The notes: generated from the letters alone by a model not told the origin. A DNA stretch of 35,103 nucleotides from Desulfoscipio geothermicus DSM 3669 (GCF_900115975.1 NZ_FOYM01000036.1:1-35103); one strand, 5' to 3'; positions 8,244 to 16,919 are shown, counted from the stretch's first letter. Numbers and translations: made by a program.

Positions 8244-9881
8244 TTATGCTCCTACCTCCTCAACGCATGTATCATCCGAGCATTGCTCGATGCTGCCCTC
8301 CAGCAGCGGCTTATCCTTCCACGGCGGCACGATGAAGTTCCAGGTGGGGGTGGCAAAACCCATGGCCACGTCCCGGGCAAAATTTATAGCGCCGCGGAAA
8401 CCCGCATAGGGTCCGCTGTAATCGTAATTGTGCAGCTGCTTGGTGGGAATGCCCATCTTCTGGGGGATATACTTATCCTTGATCCCCGAGGAAAAGATGT
8501 CGGGTTTAAGGATCCTGATAAACTCCTCGGTTTCATAGTGGTTCAGGTCGTCTACCACGATACTGCCGTCCATCATGTCCTTAATCATGCCCTTGTAATT
8601 GCTTAAAGGGATTTTCTTCTGCAATTCTTCCATTCTCTCAACAGGTATTTTTAACCGGTAGCGCCGCTCGTCCGGGGTCACGTGCAGGTCGGGAATATTT
8701 TTGCTATCCGCATCGGACTTGATGTGCGGCAGCACGTCCCGGCCCTCGTAATCGTCCCGGTGGGCGAACTCGTAGCCCGCCAGCACCGTGGTTATACCCA
8801 GTTCCTCGTACAGCCCCTGGTAATGGTGGCCGCGGGAACCGCCCACAAAGCAGAAAGCTGTTTTACCCGAGCATATTTTCTTGTACGGTTCCAGCTGCGG
8901 CTCGATTTCCGCCAGTTCCTTTTCAATGACCTCCTCAGTACGCTTAATCAGGGCCTCGTCACCGAAGTACAGGGCCATATTGCGCAGCGACTCGATGGTA
9001 GCCCGAATACCGATGAAGTTCACTTTCAACCACGGAGTGCCGTATTTCTTTTCCAGCATGTCGGCGATGTAGTTGATGGAGCGGTGGCACTGCACCAGGT
9101 TCAGCTGCGCCACGTGGGCGTTCTTAAGTTTCTCATAAGAGCCGTTTCCGGTCATCACCACCTGGACCTCGTAACCGATCTCGTTCAGTACCCGTTCAAC
9201 TTCCCAGCTGTCGCCGCCGATATTGTACTCGCCCAGGATATTGATGGTATACTTGCTGGGCGGCTCCTCCCAGTCACCCTCACCGACGATATTCTCCATC
9301 AGGCCGTTGTTGGCGATGTGGTGGCCGGCGGACTGGCTGACCCCCTTGTATCCCTCGCAACTGTATGCCGTAATGTTCAGGCCGTGTTTGGCCCGGGCCG
9401 CCTTGGCCACCGCCTGGATATCGTCGCCGATGAGGCCCACCGGGCAAGTGGCGGAGATGGTGATAGCGTTGGGTTTGAATATCTCCACCACCTCGTCGAT
9501 CATGCGAGCCAGTTTCTTCTCGCCGCCGAACACGATGTCGCTTTCCTGCATGTCGGTGGACACGCAGTAGGCCAGGAAGTTTTTCTTCGGGTCGTCCGTC
9601 TTGGCTTTATTGCGCCGGGTCAGCCAGCTATAGTAGGCGCACCCGATGGGCCCGTGTACAATGTGCACCATGTCCTTGAGCGGGCCCAACACCACGCCTT
9701 TGCAGCCGGCAAAGGCGCAGCCGCGGTTGGTGACGATCCCCGGGATAGTCCGGGTATTGGCTTCTATTTCCTGGTTCTCCCGGGCGGAGTCCCTGATCAC
9801 GATGTGTTTTTTCCGGTTGCGCTTCACCTTGGCGGGGTACTTATTGAGAATCTCCTCGATCATTTTTTCGTTGATAGCCAA
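8244..9881 (-). CDS. nifD: Nitrogenase MoFe protein alpha subunit NifD
   Basis: NifD carries FeMo-co and half of the P-cluster. Visible motifs are NRGCAFAGCKGVVLGP and HGPIGCAYYSW (P-cluster ligands), VQCHRSINYIAD (the FeMo-co cysteine region) and KQLHNYDYSGPYAGF (the FeMo-co histidine). Between the HRDDYEGRD segment and IKDMMDGSIV lies an insertion of about 50 residues (DVLPHIKSDADSKN through NYKGM) typical of clostridial NifD and absent from proteobacterial forms, giving 545 residues. The start is TTG preceded by GGGGGCGG. The upstream spacer to nifI2 is filled with GGGGACA-type repeats. Confidence 0.96.
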   Translation of the reverse strand: MAINEKMIEEILNKYPAKVKRNRKKHIVIRDSARENQEIEANTRTIPGIVTNRGCAFAGCKGVVLGPLKDMVHIVHGPIGCAYYSWLTRRNKAKTDDPKKNFLAYCVSTDMQESDIVFGGEKKLARMIDEVVEIFKPNAITISATCPVGLIGDDIQAVAKAARAKHGLNITAYSCEGYKGVSQSAGHHIANNGLMENIVGEGDWEEPPSKYTINILGEYNIGGDSWEVERVLNEIGYEVQVVMTGNGSYEKLKNAHVAQLNLVQCHRSINYIADMLEKKYGTPWLKVNFIGIRATIESLRNMALYFGDEALIKRTEEVIEKELAEIEPQLEPYKKICSGKTAFCFVGGSRGHHYQGLYEELGITTVLAGYEFAHRDDYEGRDVLPHIKSDADSKNIPDLHVTPDERRYRLKIPVERMEELQKKIPLSNYKGMIKDMMDGSIVVDDLNHYETEEFIRILKPDIFSSGIKDKYIPQKMGIPTKQLHNYDYSGPYAGFRGAINFARDVAMGFATPTWNFIVPPWKDKPLLEGSIEQCSDDTCVEEVGA

Positions 9882-9900
9882 ATTAACCGCCCCCTTTAAT

Positions 9901-10042
9901 CATTTGGGGATATTCCTGTCCCCAAAGCCTTGACACATAAGCAAAGGTGTGTTCCCTTTCCGCTGATGGTGTGTCCCCTGTTCAATCGGGGACATTCCTG
10001 TCCCCAGAGGAATACCCCAGCTTCAGCAGGTGTGTCCCCATA
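9901..10042 (-). repeat. GGGGACA-type repeats in the nifI2-nifD spacer
   Basis: On the minus strand the spacer reads GGGGACACACCTGCTGAAGC, GGGTATTCCTCTGGGGACAG, ATGTCCCCGATTG, then further GGGGACACACC and GGGGACAGGAATATCCCC units. The first part is nearly identical to the nifI1-nifI2 spacer. The units are short palindromes that can fold into hairpins. They have no U-tracts, so they should not stop transcription of the downstream nifDK. Confidence 0.8.
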
Positions 10043-10044
10043 CC

Positions 10045-10425
10045 TTAAACTGCCGCCTCGCCCCGCTCGCCGGTCCTTAGCCGGACGGCGTCCAGAACGG
10101 GGCAAATGAATATCTTGCCGTCACCCTTATTGCCTTCCTTGTTTACGCTGATGATGGTATTAACAACTTTATCAATCTCGTTGTCCTGGACCAGAATGGT
10201 GAGCATGCGCTTGGGGATCAGCCGGCTGCCCTGGGACAAGCTTTCGGTAACGATACCGGCTATTTCCTCGCTGGCGCCCATCTCATGCAGTACTGACAGG
10301 TCCACGTGAATCTTGCCCCGGCCCAACACTTTCATGGCATGCAGGCCGCAGACCCCGATATCGGCCAGAGCTTTTTTGGTGGCATTGACTTTGTTCATCC
10401 GAATAATAGCGATAATTTCCTTCAT
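10045..10425 (-). CDS. nifI2: P-II-like nitrogenase regulator NifI2
   Basis: NifI2 and NifI1 together bind and inhibit dinitrogenase when ammonium is added and release it when 2-oxoglutarate rises, as shown in methanogens. The 126-residue product begins MKEIIAIIRMNKVNATKKAL, has the P-II fold ending GDGKIFICPVLDAVRLRTGE, and has a modified T-loop region (DLSVLHEMGASEEIAG) that lacks the uridylylated tyrosine context of GlnB. Its position between nifH and nifD is diagnostic. AAGGAGG precedes the ATG. Confidence 0.93.
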   Translation of the reverse strand: MKEIIAIIRMNKVNATKKALADIGVCGLHAMKVLGRGKIHVDLSVLHEMGASEEIAGIVTESLSQGSRLIPKRMLTILVQDNEIDKVVNTIISVNKEGNKGDGKIFICPVLDAVRLRTGERGEAAV

Positions 10426-10439
10426 GGTGGTCCTCCTTT

Positions 10440-10574
10440 TCGACCGTTAATTGGAGACATTCCTCCGACCCCAGAGCCAGGCTCCTATCGGGGACATGCA
10501 TATTGGGGAAATCCATTCGTTGGGTCCTGTCCCCAGAGGAATACCCAAGCTTCAGCAGGTGTGTCCCCTTTCCT
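10440..10574 (-). repeat. GGGGACA-type repeats in the nifI1-nifI2 spacer
   Basis: The minus strand reads AAAGGGGACACACCTGCTG, AAGCTTGGGTATTCCTCTGG, GGACAGG, then GGGGTCGGAGGAATGTCTCC. The first half matches the nifI2-nifD spacer and the last part matches the repeat in the nifN tail, so one element family has inserted at three places in this operon. Confidence 0.8.
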
Positions 10575-10902
10575 ATAACCCCTTGGTGCCGCTGCTGATG
10601 GTGTAAGCCTCTTCAACCGGGGTGACGAAAATTTTGCCGTCACCGAAGGCGCCCTTTTCTCCGGTCTTGGCGTACTTGGAAATGATGCTGATCACGTCTT
10701 CCTTGTCCTTCTCGTCCTGTACCACCAGCATCAACATATCCTTGGGTATCTCGTCGTAAACCACTTCGCCCACTTTCACACCCCGCTGTTTGCCTCGACC
10801 CACCACGTCAATCCTGGTTACCGCGGGAAATCCGGCGCTGTTCAGTTCAGCCAGGATGGTGTTGGTTTTTTCAGGGCGCACAATGGCTCTGATCATAAAC
10901 AT
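10573..10902 (-). CDS. nifI1: P-II-like nitrogenase regulator NifI1
   Basis: At 109 residues this is the first of the two nif-specific P-II proteins. It opens MFMIRAIVRPEKTNTILAEL, contains VVGRGKQRGVKVGEVVYDE in the T-loop region (the NifI1 pattern, without the GlnB YRG tyrosine motif) and ends with GDGKIFVTPVEEAYTI. It acts with NifI2 to switch off nitrogenase in response to ammonium. It follows nifH after a 58-base spacer holding the perfect palindrome AGGGGTCAGACCCCT (10938-10952), with AGGAG before the ATG. The palindrome lacks a U-tract; such hairpins after nifH may stabilise the abundant nifH message (inference). Confidence 0.93.
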   Translation of the reverse strand: MFMIRAIVRPEKTNTILAELNSAGFPAVTRIDVVGRGKQRGVKVGEVVYDEIPKDMLMLVVQDEKDKEDVISIISKYAKTGEKGAFGDGKIFVTPVEEAYTISSGTKGL

Positions 10903-10960
10903 TGGTAATCACTCCTAATCAAGATAATTAATCTTTTAGGGGTCAGACCCCTGGCTACAC

Positions 10961-11875
<915 letters not shown>

Positions 11876-11909
11876 TCTCAGGTAATAATAACTGGCAACT
11901 CCCCTTATA

Positions 11910-11978
11910 ACAGTACAGCGCCGGCAATGAATTCATGCCGGCACCTTCGCCCTAACCTGACAGATACATCAATGTATC
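11910..11978 (-). promoter_or_regulatory. ANTAR-type antiterminator module 2 of the nifH leader
   Basis: P1 is GATAC[ATTGAT]GTATC (11963-11978) and P2 is GGC[GAAGGT]GCC (11940-11951), overlapping the GCCGGCA...TGCCGGC stem (11920-11942). Unlike the neighbouring modules the stem is followed only by GCUGUACUGUU, a poor U-tract, so termination here may be weak or the site may mainly provide another binding platform. Confidence 0.8.
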
Positions 11979-11992
11979 CAATATTTGTTTTG

Positions 11993-12059
11993 CAAAAATA
12001 AAAACACCGGTAAAATTACCGGCCACTTTGCCATAAAACCTTTGATACCACATCGTATC
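11993..12059 (-). promoter_or_regulatory. ANTAR-type antiterminator module 1 of the nifH leader
   Basis: P1 is GATAC[GATGTG]GTATC (12044-12059), only about 15 bases after the -10 box, and P2 is GGC[AAAGTG]GCC (12021-12032). P2 overlaps GGCCGGTAA, the 5' arm of a terminator with CCGG-rich stem and a U-rich tail (GTTTTTATTTTT). Loop position 1 is a purine and position 4 is G in both hairpins. Confidence 0.88.
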
Positions 12060-12074
12060 TCTTAATTTATATTA

Positions 12075-12103
12075 ATTATAACATACCCTATGTAATAACA
12101 CAA
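12075..12103 (-). promoter_or_regulatory. SigmaA-like promoter of the nifH operon
   Basis: On the minus strand TTGTGT (12098-12103) and a perfect TATAAT (12075-12080) are spaced by 17 bases, placing the transcript start just before module 1 of the leader. I found no -24/-12 sequence of the sigma54 type (TGGCAC-N5-TTGC) in the 12060-12218 region. Control would therefore act after initiation, through the leader. Confidence 0.72.
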
Positions 12104-12218
12104 TAGGAAAATATCAAAATATAATTTGAAACAATATTTAAAATTTTAACATAAACCTTTAATTAACTATCAAATAGATCCCTGCCAATATCCAAGAACA
12201 CTTAAATACAACCTAATT

Positions 12219-13673
12219 TCAATTGTCTTTGACCATAGATGTATTAGCCGTTTCCAACGTGTTCTTTGCATATTTATGAAGTTTACGTACCACCGTGGGC
12301 TGGCTCACCCCCAGAATACTGGCCGCCTTATATGTACTTCCATACATATCCACGGCATTTTTAATCAACTCAAATTCCAGTTCCGCAACAGCTTCTTTAA
12401 GTGTTTTGAAATTATTAGTTCCCTTTGCGCCGATATTTTTACAGATATAGGCAGGCAGATGTTTAGGAAGAATTAATTTATGTTCCACTGTAATCAACAG
12501 CCTTTCCACCAAGTTAACCAGTTCCCGGACATTTTCCGGCCATTCATAATCAACGAGCAACTCCATTGTTTTGACAGAAAAGCCCTTTTTAAGTTTATAC
12601 ATCTTGTTATAAACCCGAGTGTAATGCTGGATTAAAACCGGTATATCCTCCTTACGCTTGTGCAAAGGCGGTATAGGTATGGTAACTGTACTTAAACTGT
12701 CGTATAAATCCTTTTTAAACTTGCCTTTTCTTATCATTTTTTTAAGATCCTTATTTGATGACGCAATGATGCGAACATTTATATTGTTTTCAGGTTCTGT
12801 TACGCCTGTCCGGACTTTTTCCTGCATCCGGATTACCCCCAGCAATTTTTCCTGCAGGTCTGGAGGAAGATCCGCCACCTCTTTTATAAAAAGTGTTCCT
12901 TCATGGGCCATTTCCCAGAGGCCTTTTTCCCCTCTTGTGCCGTACTTCCGGGAATCAACCGGGTCATAACCAAACAGGATGGGTCTTAAAACTCCGGTAG
13001 GTATAGCCTGGCAATTAATTTTAATAAACGAACCGTTTTGCCTGCCCGACATGTGGATCTGTCTTGCTATGCTCTCCTTTCCCACTCCTGTCTTACCTAA
13101 AATCAGCACATTCGTTTTCACCTGCGAGACTTTGCAAGCGACATCCAAAACATTCTGCATCGCTTTACTTCTGGCCACTATTTGCTCTGCATTCACTTTC
13201 CGACACCTTAATGCGTCAATTTCCTTTTTATACCTTTCCGTCAACCGGCGGGCCAGTTCCAGTTTCGACCTCAGTTCATTTAACTCCGTCAGTTCCTGTA
13301 GATTTGTGACCACCCCCGATATATTCCCCTTATCATCAAAAATGGGAAGGCCTGATACTATAACCTGCTTACCGTTAGCGAAACTTTGCGTTAATGTTAA
13401 GGGCTCTTTTTGCTTTAATACCTCCAGGGCGGCGCTGCGGTCTATAAGCCCTTCCTCCACCAGTTCCCACATATTTTTCCCCATCACCAACCCGGATTTC
13501 AGGCCTGTTATCCTTTCAACGGCCCTATTCACTTTGATTGTTGTCCCTGTTACGTCAGTAATCCAAATACCGTCATGGGAGGATTCGATAACGGTGTCCA
13601 GTTCCCGTTTGATCTGTTGAATGCACCCAAGTTGCTGTGCCAGGGAAATAAACACTTTTAATAAATCCTGCAA
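12219..13673 (-). CDS. Sigma54-activator-like regulator with degenerate AAA+ domain
   Basis: The 484-residue protein has an N-terminal PAS domain (about residues 22-130: IESSHDGIWITDVTGTTIKV, ITGLKSGLVMGKNMWEL), a coiled linker (130-160), an AAA+ domain (165-395) and a C-terminal HTH (447-466, TYKAASILGVSQPTVVRKL). Walker A is intact (GKTGVGKE, 193-200). GAFTGA, which contacts sigma54, aligns with VDSRKY near 239. Walker B reads LFIKEV instead of LFLDEI. FREDLYYRL reads FKKDLYDSL, so both arginine-finger positions are changed. It probably binds nucleotide but cannot remodel sigma54 promoter complexes, so it may act as a TyrR-like DNA-binding regulator. The TTG start has a GGGGGG site. It lies between nifV and the nifH leader. 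Confidence 0.85.
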   Translation of the reverse strand: MQDLLKVFISLAQQLGCIQQIKRELDTVIESSHDGIWITDVTGTTIKVNRAVERITGLKSGLVMGKNMWELVEEGLIDRSAALEVLKQKEPLTLTQSFANGKQVIVSGLPIFDDKGNISGVVTNLQELTELNELRSKLELARRLTERYKKEIDALRCRKVNAEQIVARSKAMQNVLDVACKVSQVKTNVLILGKTGVGKESIARQIHMSGRQNGSFIKINCQAIPTGVLRPILFGYDPVDSRKYGTRGEKGLWEMAHEGTLFIKEVADLPPDLQEKLLGVIRMQEKVRTGVTEPENNINVRIIASSNKDLKKMIRKGKFKKDLYDSLSTVTIPIPPLHKRKEDIPVLIQHYTRVYNKMYKLKKGFSVKTMELLVDYEWPENVRELVNLVERLLITVEHKLILPKHLPAYICKNIGAKGTNNFKTLKEAVAELEFELIKNAVDMYGSTYKAASILGVSQPTVVRKLHKYAKNTLETANTSMVKDN

Positions 13674-13741
13674 GGTTACCCCCCCGTATAGATTCCGTTT
13701 GGAACTTCTCTAAATTGAAATTATATATATTCTAATTCCAT

Positions 13742-13764
13742 AAAAACGGGACCACCGGCCCGGT
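13742..13764 (-). terminator. Possible second terminator in the regulator leader
   Basis: On the minus strand CGGGCC-GGT-GGTCCCG forms a short hairpin with one bulged base, followed by TTTTTAT. It lies between the antiterminator module and the regulator gene, and no ANTAR hairpin overlaps it. Confidence 0.4.
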
Positions 13765-13767
13765 AAA

Positions 13768-13834
13768 ATAAAAAAGAGCCACTGGTTTTCTTCTTCCTGT
13801 AGCGGCCCCTTCGCCCTATGTCCAACGCTGGACA
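13768..13834 (-). promoter_or_regulatory. ANTAR-type antiterminator module before the regulator gene
   Basis: P1 is TGTCC[AGCGTT]GGACA (13819-13834), a stem sequence unlike the common GATAC/GTATC but with the same loop rule. P2 is GGC[GAAGGG]GCC (13804-13815). P2 overlaps the terminator arm GCCGCT, which pairs imperfectly with AGTGGC before TCTTTTTT. The different stem with conserved loop positions 1 and 4 argues for RNA-structure recognition rather than a DNA operator. Confidence 0.85.
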
Positions 13835-13905
13835 AATCGTGTTAAACGCCAAAAACTATAAATCAAATATCATATTACAATACATAAAATATTTTTTAAC
13901 CTTCA

Positions 13906-14808
13906 CTATAACTGAAATGGGTGTGCCGGGTAATTAACCTTTTTACGATTTTTTTGCTTGACTGGTATGTTGTAACCAGGCCGGCTTGCCGCCCTGGCCA
14001 CGTATCTGCTCAGTGATTCTAGCACGCGTGATTTAAACCTGCCCGGAGAATGGAAACCACTCCAAAACAACCCCAGCATATCCTCCAGACTGGCGTTACC
14101 GGCCCGTTCCCCCAACCCCCCTACAGTGGTACTGATGTAAGCTGCGCCGGCCCCAAAAGCTGCCAGGCTGTTAGCCGTTGCCAGTCCGAAATCATTATGA
14201 CCGTGAAACTCCACCGGAATAGACAGGTTACTTACCAGCAACCCTACCTGCCTCCTGGTGGCGAAGGGTTCAAGGATACCCACCGTATCAGCATAACGCA
14301 GCCTCTCCACACCAGCTTCCTGCGCCAGCAAGGCAAACTCAAGCAAAAAGTTAAAATCTGCCCGGGAAGCATCCTCGGCCCCCACAGACACCCGGCACCC
14401 GTAATCGCGGGCATAACGTACGGCCCTCACCAGGCAATCCAACACCCATTGCCTGCTTTTTCCTAGTTTTTTCGTAATATGCAAATCTGAAACAGGGGCG
14501 GATATGTGCAGGTCCCGAACGCCACAGGCTATTGAGACCCTGATGTCGGCCAGAAGCAACCGGTTCCAGGACGCAACCCTGGCCCTGAGACCGAGGCTGC
14601 AAATAGCCCGGAGCGTTTCCTGCTCTATTTCTCCCATTACGGGAATCCCGGCCTCTATCACTTCTACTCCCAGCAGATCAAGCATTCTGGCAATGGTAAC
14701 TTTCTCTTTCAAAGTGAACGCCACACCCGGAGCCTGTTCCCCATCCCTTAAGGTCGTATCCACTATGGCCGGGCAGCGCAACGCCAGTGTTTTCGTGTTT
14801 GCCGCCAT
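13906..14808 (-). CDS. nifV: Homocitrate synthase NifV, short form
   Basis: NifV condenses acetyl-CoA with 2-oxoglutarate to give homocitrate, the organic ligand of FeMo-co. The TIM-barrel motifs are clear: DTTLRDGEQAPGVAF near residue 17, HISAPVSDLHITKKLGKSR, RYADTVGILEP and the metal-binding EFHGHNDFGLATANSLAA, then GLGERAGNASLED. It stops at 300 residues, shortly after the barrel, whereas most NifV proteins run to about 370-380 with a further C-terminal helical region. Clostridium pasteurianum is known for a split NifV (alpha and omega), but no second part is seen here. It follows the P-II gene and has its own antiterminator module. Confidence 0.88.
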   Translation of the reverse strand: MAANTKTLALRCPAIVDTTLRDGEQAPGVAFTLKEKVTIARMLDLLGVEVIEAGIPVMGEIEQETLRAICSLGLRARVASWNRLLLADIRVSIACGVRDLHISAPVSDLHITKKLGKSRQWVLDCLVRAVRYARDYGCRVSVGAEDASRADFNFLLEFALLAQEAGVERLRYADTVGILEPFATRRQVGLLVSNLSIPVEFHGHNDFGLATANSLAAFGAGAAYISTTVGGLGERAGNASLEDMLGLFWSGFHSPGRFKSRVLESLSRYVARAASRPGYNIPVKQKNRKKVNYPAHPFQL

Positions 14809-14839
14809 TTTTACTCCCTTTCATGAAAAATACCTTTAT

Positions 14840-14909
14840 GACGAGAAAAGCCCCGGCACCTGTATCAGGTATCGGGACCTCGTCATCCCCATTAGCACAA
14901 ACCACGTAC
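14840..14909 (-). promoter_or_regulatory. ANTAR-type antiterminator module before nifV (P1 degenerate)
   Basis: P2 is clear: GGGAT[GACGAG]GTCCC (14874-14889). It overlaps a long terminator whose outer arms are GACGAG and CTCGTC (14840-14884) with a UUUU run within the 3' side. P1 is poor: the best candidate is GTAC-7 bases-GTGC (14895-14909), with a seven-base loop. The site may have lost the first hairpin or use a variant. Confidence 0.65.
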
Positions 14910-14988
14910 CGCCATTTTTTTAATTCCTCATAATGAATATCAATAAGCATGCAGCCCCAAAATATATTAACTTAATGACAATACACTG

Positions 14989-15327
14989 TTATAAAGCACT
15001 TTCACCCTTTTCACCGGTGCGTATACGTATAGCATCCTCCATACGGGACACAAATATCTTCCCGTCGCCAATTTCCCCAGTTCTGGCTACCTTGGTTACG
15101 ACATCAGTTACACCGTCTAAATGCTTATCCGCTATAATAATTTCTATCTTTACTTTTGGCAATAAATTAATACTGTACTCTGTCCCCCGATAAACTTCAG
15201 TCCTGCCCTTCTGCAGGCCGCAACCCATAACCTGTGACACTGTCATGCCGTGAATGCCGAACTTGGCCAGCCCTTCTTTGATATCTTCCAACACTCCCGG
15301 CCTTATAATAGCTTCTATTTTTAACAT
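14989..15327 (-). CDS. P-II nitrogen regulatory protein (GlnB/GlnK type), copy 1
   Basis: P-II proteins bind ATP/ADP and 2-oxoglutarate and control AmtB and other targets. This 112-residue copy starts MLKIEAIIRPGVLEDIKEGL, has the T-loop tyrosine in TEVYRGTEYSINLLPK and the C-terminal GDGKIFVSRMEDAIRIRTGE. I place the start at 15327, where AAGGA lies upstream and the length is exactly that of the family; the frame is open to a TTG at 15357 without support. It follows amtB copy 1, the usual amtB-glnK pairing, so blocking that ammonium channel is its likely main task. Confidence 0.93.
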   Translation of the reverse strand: MLKIEAIIRPGVLEDIKEGLAKFGIHGMTVSQVMGCGLQKGRTEVYRGTEYSINLLPKVKIEIIIADKHLDGVTDVVTKVARTGEIGDGKIFVSRMEDAIRIRTGEKGESAL

Positions 15328-15361
15328 ACCAAAAACATCCTTTTCTTTTGTAATCAATAAA

Positions 15362-15398
15362 TTTTAGTTGTCCGGGTGTTTATTTACCCGGACAACTC
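15362..15398 (-). terminator. Hairpin between amtB-1 and its P-II gene
   Basis: GTTGTCCGGGT and ACCCGGACAAC form a perfect 11-base-pair stem with an eight-base loop, followed on the transcript by TAAAATTTATT. It could attenuate read-through from amtB to the P-II gene or protect the amtB 3' end. No ANTAR hairpins overlap it, so it differs from the other leader terminators here. Confidence 0.65.
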
Positions 15399-15422
15399 TT
15401 AATATGGGAAAGAGGGTAGTCA

Positions 15423-16790
15423 TTATATCGTCACCTGTTCCCGATTAATACCCATTAGCCCCGGAACACCCGATGAGCGAAGCATAAAGTCGCCGTAGGC
15501 TTCCATACCGTGTTCGCCTATATCCAGTCCTTCCATTTCTTCTTCCGGGCTTACCCGGAGTCCTACAATCAAGCCGATAACCTTAAAAGCAACGAAACCA
15601 AGTACCAAAGACCAGGCCAGCACAGCCACTACCCCCGTGGCCTGTACGGCCAGCTGGGCAACGCCGCCGCCGTAGAACAGGCCTCCGTCCACAGCAAACA
15701 GTCCCACGGCCAGGGTCCCGAAAAGGCCGCACACCCCGTGTACCGATATGGCACCCACCGGGTCGTCTATTTTGAGCACCCGGTCAAAGAAGGCTACCGA
15801 AAGGGGTAGTATAATTCCGGAAATTAATCCGATAACAATTGCTCCTATGGGACTCACCGCCGCACAGCCGGCGGTTATACCTACCAGTCCGCCCAGGGCG
15901 CCGTTTAATGTCAGGGCCAGGTCCGGCTTGCCGTGACGCATCCAGGTTACAATCATGGCGCCCACGGTGCCCGCCGAAGCGGCCAGCATAGTGGTTGTTG
16001 CTATTAAGGCAATATCTGCGGTGGTCCCGCTGAGGGTGCTGCCGGGGTTGAACCCAAACCAGCCCAACCAGAGCAGCAGTGTACCCAGAGTGCCCAGGGC
16101 GATGTTATGGCCGGGAATAGCCCTGATCTCACCGTTCTTACCGTATTTGCCTATCCTGGCTCCCAGCAGCCAAGCGCCGACCAGAGCGGACCAACCGCCC
16201 ACTCCGTGCACCACGGTAGAACCGGCAAAGTCAATAAAACCTTTTTGGGCCAGCCAGCCGTCACCGTTCCACACCCAGTGCACCACTACCGGGTAAATAA
16301 ATGCTGTAATCACTACGGTAAAAAGGACGTAAGCAATAAACTTAATGCGTTCAGCCACAGCCCCGGAAACGATTGTTGCGGCAGTGGCACAAAAGACGGC
16401 CTGGAAAAACCAGAAACCATAGGTGGGGATACCAAAATCCAGATCAGCAATATCACTGAGTGCAAAGCCTTTGATACCGATAAAACCGTTGGCATCCCCG
16501 CCAAAAGCCAGGGCAAAACCTATCACAAAAAACAGGATCATACCCAATGATATGGTTAAAAGGTTCTTCATCATGATGTTAACTGTATTTTTAGCTCTGG
16601 TGAATCCAGCCTCTACCAGGCTGAAACCGGCGTGCATCAGAAAAACCAGGTAGGCACAGATAAGCACCCAAACGGTGTCAATGGCTACTGCGTTGCTCTC
16701 GACCGTAGGACCGTCATCCGCCAGGGCCGACCCGGGGAATAAAGCCCCCAGCACTAAAAGCAGCAACAGCATCGTAAATCTTTTTATCAT
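15423..16790 (-). CDS. amtB: Ammonium transporter AmtB, copy 1
   Basis: This 455-residue Amt/Rh-family channel has a cleavable signal peptide (MLLLLLVLGALFPGSALADD, residues 7-26) followed by eleven expected membrane helices. Family signatures are VEAGFTRAKNTVNIMMKN, the first pore histidine in VVHGVGGWSALVG, LGWFGFNPGSTLSG, and the second pore histidine in SVHGVCGLFGTLAVG. The cytoplasmic tail carries SPEEEMEGLDIGEHGMEAY, the conserved segment after the last helix. It is 130 bases downstream of glnA with an antiterminator module between, and is followed by a P-II gene. Confidence 0.95.
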   Translation of the reverse strand: MIKRFTMLLLLLVLGALFPGSALADDGPTVESNAVAIDTVWVLICAYLVFLMHAGFSLVEAGFTRAKNTVNIMMKNLLTISLGMILFFVIGFALAFGGDANGFIGIKGFALSDIADLDFGIPTYGFWFFQAVFCATAATIVSGAVAERIKFIAYVLFTVVITAFIYPVVVHWVWNGDGWLAQKGFIDFAGSTVVHGVGGWSALVGAWLLGARIGKYGKNGEIRAIPGHNIALGTLGTLLLWLGWFGFNPGSTLSGTTADIALIATTTMLAASAGTVGAMIVTWMRHGKPDLALTLNGALGGLVGITAGCAAVSPIGAIVIGLISGIILPLSVAFFDRVLKIDDPVGAISVHGVCGLFGTLAVGLFAVDGGLFYGGGVAQLAVQATGVVAVLAWSLVLGFVAFKVIGLIVGLRVSPEEEMEGLDIGEHGMEAYGDFMLRSSGVPGLMGINREQVTI

Positions 16791-16834
16791 TTTTAATATC
16801 TCCTTATATATTTTTACTCGATAACCCCAAAAAC

Positions 16835-16900
16835 AAGAAAAGTCCCGACACCTCGAAGGTGTAAGGACTTCTTCATCCGGGCTTGATACAACAATGTATC
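16835..16900 (-). promoter_or_regulatory. ANTAR-type antiterminator module before amtB-1
   Basis: P1 is GATAC[ATTGTT]GTATC (16885-16900) and P2 is GGAT[GAAGAA]GTCC (16865-16878). The P2 3' strand is part of the terminator stem AAGTCC...GGACTT, with ACACC/GGTGT at its tip and a UUUUCUU tail (16835-16873). P1 starts only 20 bases after the glnA stop and no promoter is visible between, so the module gates read-through from glnA into amtB. Confidence 0.9.
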
Positions 16901-16919
16901 GTTTAACATTAATTTAAAA

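Noticed and set aside
12060-12218. Sigma54 (-24/-12) promoter for nifH
   Set aside because: No TGGCAC-N5-TTGC-like sequence was found on the minus strand before nifH. A TATAAT with a fair -35 at 17-base spacing is present instead.
14050-14466. Long plus-strand frames over nifV and over the nifDKENB genes (for example 8682-9899)
   Set aside because: They are antisense shadows of GC-rich coding sequence, without ribosome sites or recognisable domains.
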